The notes under the pieces were generated by a model. The model was not told the DNA's origin and did not search any database. It saw nothing but the letters and a program-made list of their open reading frames with translations. Shown one piece after another: positions 5,107 through 7,177 of a DNA stretch of 7,177 bases (its first letter is position 1; each line of letters opens with the position of its first letter). The stretch spans positions 1 to 7,177 of the forward strand of contig CAMOZD010000059.1 in assembly GCA_946630645.1 (NCBI GenBank). The letters are read 5' to 3'. Origin of the DNA: an uncultured Lachnospiraceae bacterium (GTDB taxonomy: Bacteria; Bacillota; Clostridia; Lachnospirales; Lachnospiraceae). Both the position numbers and the translations under genes were made by a program.

Positions 5107-7177
5107 ATGAGAAGAGATCAAGTTATGGAGCTGGTATTTGGAAACAGCAGCAGTCCCTTTGATATACTTGGCCGCCACATGGTAAAGGGAGGGCAGGTAA
5201 TATCTGCCTACCATCCGGATGCCGTATCCATGGAGGTGATTGATGACCAGGGCCGCCGTTTCCCTATGGATCAGATTGAGAGGCAGCCTGTTTTTGCCGC
5301 ATTTTTTGCGGAGGATAAGGCCTTCGATTACCAGATCCGTATGGATTTTGCGGACGGCAACAGTTTTATCAGTCCGGACCCCTACAGCTTTCCGGGCAGG
5401 ATCAGCAGGCGGGAAGAAGAGAGGCTGCTGGAGGGAAAATGGCATGACGCTTATCAGAAGCTGGGCTGCCATCCCTGCAGGTCCAGGGGGGTTGAAGGTA
5501 TGTATTTTGCCCTCTGGGCGCCCTTCGCCAGGAGGGTCAGTGTGGTGGGGGATTTCAACTTCTGGAACGGAATGATCTACCCCATGCAGAGATTGGATGA
5601 TTCCGGGATTTTTGAGTTGTTTATCCCTGGTATAAGCAGGGGCCAGTATTATAAATTTGAGATAAAGAATGACCGGGGAGAGGTCTATCAGTGTGCCGAT
5701 CCCTATGCCGTGATTACAGAAGGACACGAGGAGGGGGCATCCAGGATCTATGATATGAGTCTGTTCCGGTGGACAGACCAGCGGTGGGTTGAGTCCAGGG
5801 ACGTATCCAATATCCGCCGGAAGCCGGTAGCCTTTTGCGAGGTGCTCTTTCCTGAGCTTGATTTCCCGGAGGAGTATATCAGGGAGACGGTCCTTGGCGC
5901 GGGCTTTACCCATGTCCTCCTGGCTAATCTGCAGAGGCATTCCGGCCACACCCTGGAGAACAGGGAGAACACCGGTGACCCTGCCCAGACTGACAGACAG
6001 AAAAGCAATAAGAAGATCAGCTTTTTTGAGCCCCTCTACACCACCAATACCCCTGACCGGATGAGAGGGTTTATCAACCGCTGTCATGGCCAGAATATCG
6101 CTGTTGCCATTGAGATTACGCCGGATTATTTTGAAAGGGGCCAGGAGGCCCTGCTGGCCTTTGATACTTATCCCAGCTGGGACTGCAGCCAGGACAGGCT
6201 CAAAGAATGGCAGTCCAGGCGGGTTTCCTTCTGCTTTAACCGCAAGGCAGAGTACAGGAATTATATTCTGACCAATCTTTTATTCTGGATCAGGGAATAC
6301 CACATAGATGCCATCGTCTTCCGGGGTATGAGCCAGCTTATACTGGGAGAGAACAAGAGGTTCCATGATGTGGAGACAAGGGAAGGTGAGAGGGATACGG
6401 AGCTGCTTCTGGCCTACCACAGCTTCCTGCAGGAACTGGTCCGGAATCTGAAGGAGGCCCAGAGGGGCCTGCTCTTCGTGGGAGAGGAATTGCCGGGCCT
6501 GGCTTTTCTGGAAAAAGAGTCAGAGCTGACATGGAACTATACGGTCCATGATAATGTGGACGCTTACCGTATCACGGACGCTGACCAGAGACCCGGCCAG
6601 TTTTACCGCCTGTCCCTGCCCCAGATGAGGAGGGATATGAGGACCAGTATTCTCAGAATTAACGAAAACTGGAAAAAAGAAAGCAATGGGTCCCTGGTTG
6701 ACAATCTGGAAACAATTGATTATGATATTTTGACAGACAAAAAGATGGCCCTGGGCTATATGATCGGTATGCCAGGCAAGAAGTCCTGGGTGCTCCATGG
6801 CTTCCGGAGACCCTTTCACCAGAGATATCTCGAGGACCTGCTGGAACTTTACCGCAGGTATCCGGCCCTCCATTCTTATGAGCCGGGCAGAGATTCCCTG
6901 GAGTGGATCAATTGCAGTGATGCCCGGTCAGGCGTCATAAGCTTCATTCGCTGGGATCCGGAAAGGGAGAGGAATCTGCTCTTTATTAGTAATTTTTCTA
7001 AAGACAGTCTGGACGGCTGCCGGATCGGGGTGCCCGGTCCCGGCTCCTACAAATTAATCCTGAGCAGCGACCATATCGAATATGGGGGACAGGGGCGCAG
7101 CCTGACCCAGAATCTCACTGCCGATGAAGTAGGAAGAGATTTGAGACTCTGGTCTGTTTCGGTGGGGATTCCTCCCC
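5107..7177 (+). CDS. Glycogen branching enzyme-like protein lacking the catalytic residues (3' end outside window)
   Basis: The frame is open from here to the window edge, giving 690 residues without a stop; about 10-20 more are expected by comparison with GlgB. Domains are an N1 beta-domain (about 15-95, with DILGRH), CBM48 (about 128-212, FALWAPFARRVSVVGDFNFWNG), a GH13 barrel (about 245-585) and a C-terminal beta domain (about 590 on, ending with the GlgB-like DHIEYGGQG at 655-663). Aligned by eye with E. coli GlgB, the active-site positions read Asp335 to Glu336, His340 to Tyr341, Arg403 to Val404, nucleophile Asp405 to Arg406, Glu458 kept as Glu460, His525 to Glu520 and Asp526 to Asn521. 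Branching activity is therefore unlikely. It may bind glycogen through CBM48 or regulate another enzyme; this is inference. AGG is its commonest Arg codon, unlike fruK and fruA, suggesting lower expression. Start: ATG 5107 has GGGAG (5097-5101) 5 bases upstream; GTG 5083, with AGGGGAG (5068-5074) 8 bases upstream, is an equally possible start adding 8 residues. No clear promoter lies between the terminator and the start. Confidence 0.88.
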   Translation, partial: MRRDQVMELVFGNSSSPFDILGRHMVKGGQVISAYHPDAVSMEVIDDQGRRFPMDQIERQPVFAAFFAEDKAFDYQIRMDFADGNSFISPDPYSFPGRISRREEERLLEGKWHDAYQKLGCHPCRSRGVEGMYFALWAPFARRVSVVGDFNFWNGMIYPMQRLDDSGIFELFIPGISRGQYYKFEIKNDRGEVYQCADPYAVITEGHEEGASRIYDMSLFRWTDQRWVESRDVSNIRRKPVAFCEVLFPELDFPEEYIRETVLGAGFTHVLLANLQRHSGHTLENRENTGDPAQTDRQKSNKKISFFEPLYTTNTPDRMRGFINRCHGQNIAVAIEITPDYFERGQEALLAFDTYPSWDCSQDRLKEWQSRRVSFCFNRKAEYRNYILTNLLFWIREYHIDAIVFRGMSQLILGENKRFHDVETREGERDTELLLAYHSFLQELVRNLKEAQRGLLFVGEELPGLAFLEKESELTWNYTVHDNVDAYRITDADQRPGQFYRLSLPQMRRDMRTSILRINENWKKESNGSLVDNLETIDYDILTDKKMALGYMIGMPGKKSWVLHGFRRPFHQRYLEDLLELYRRYPALHSYEPGRDSLEWINCSDARSGVISFIRWDPERERNLLFISNFSKDSLDGCRIGVPGPGSYKLILSSDHIEYGGQGRSLTQNLTADEVGRDLRLWSVSVGIPP
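5488..5742 (+). other. CBM48 domain inside the GlgB-like protein
   Basis: Residues about 128-212 closely match the family-48 carbohydrate-binding module of branching enzymes: ALWAPFARRVSVVGDFNFWN (136-154), SGIFELFIPG (166-175), YYKFEI (181-186) and a following DPYA (198-201). This is the best-conserved part of the protein, in contrast to the eroded active site of the barrel. In functional GlgB proteins this module contacts alpha-glucan or packs against the barrel. Confidence 0.85.

Noticed and set aside
5062..6087. Antisense open frame of 341 codons opposite the GlgB-like gene
   Set aside because: The + strand frame gives clear CBM48 and GlgB homology through the same region; the antisense product has no recognisable domain.
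5107..7177. The GlgB-like gene as an ordinary pseudogene
   Set aside because: No frameshift or stop in 690 codons, plausible ribosome sites, and well-kept CBM48 and C-terminal motifs argue for a maintained protein.
1..7177. CRISPR array, tRNA/rRNA genes, insertion sequence or phage genes
   Set aside because: No regularly spaced repeats, no cloverleaf or rRNA segments, no transposase or integrase coding and no terminal repeats were seen on either strand.

Overview
The window looks like the chromosome of a low- to mid-GC Firmicute of the class Clostridia, most likely a Lachnospiraceae-type gut bacterium. This is inferred from gene content (FruA with domain order IIA-IIB-IIC, a FruK beside it, a GlgB-type glycogen protein), strong AGGAGG-type ribosome sites, TTGACA/TATAAT-type promoters and intrinsic terminators. 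No marker gene fixes the genus. All five genes lie on the + strand. The first is cut by the left edge and the last by the right edge.

Region 1 (1-679) is the 3' part of an AI-2E/PerM-family multispanning membrane protein. Region 2 (about 676-3878) is a fructose uptake unit. A good promoter with an operator-like inverted repeat overlaps the end of the membrane-protein gene. It is followed by fruK (1-phosphofructokinase), a 150-base spacer holding three consecutive inverted repeats, fruA (fructose PTS enzyme IIABC) and a strong intrinsic terminator. FruA imports fructose as fructose 1-phosphate, and FruK converts that to fructose 1,6-bisphosphate for glycolysis. No fruR regulator gene is inside the window.

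Region 3 (about 3956-5060) is a separate unit. A near-consensus promoter drives a cytoplasmic protein-tyrosine phosphatase of the HCxxGKDRxG type, followed by a moderate terminator. Region 4 (5107-7177, running off the edge) encodes a protein that aligns by eye along its length with glycogen branching enzyme GlgB: N1 domain, CBM48, GH13 barrel and C-terminal beta domain.

The most interesting observation is that this GlgB homologue looks catalytically dead. By manual alignment, six of the seven residues normally conserved in the GH13 active site are replaced, including the nucleophile Asp (now Arg406) and the transition-state Asp (now Asn521), while the glucan-binding CBM48 and the fold scaffold are well kept. 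The reading frame is open for 690 codons, so this looks like a maintained pseudoenzyme, perhaps a glycogen-binding or regulatory protein, not a decayed gene. Its position beside a tyrosine phosphatase recalls, loosely, the phosphatase-plus-carbohydrate-binding architecture of eukaryotic glucan phosphatases (laforin, SEX4). That link is speculation.
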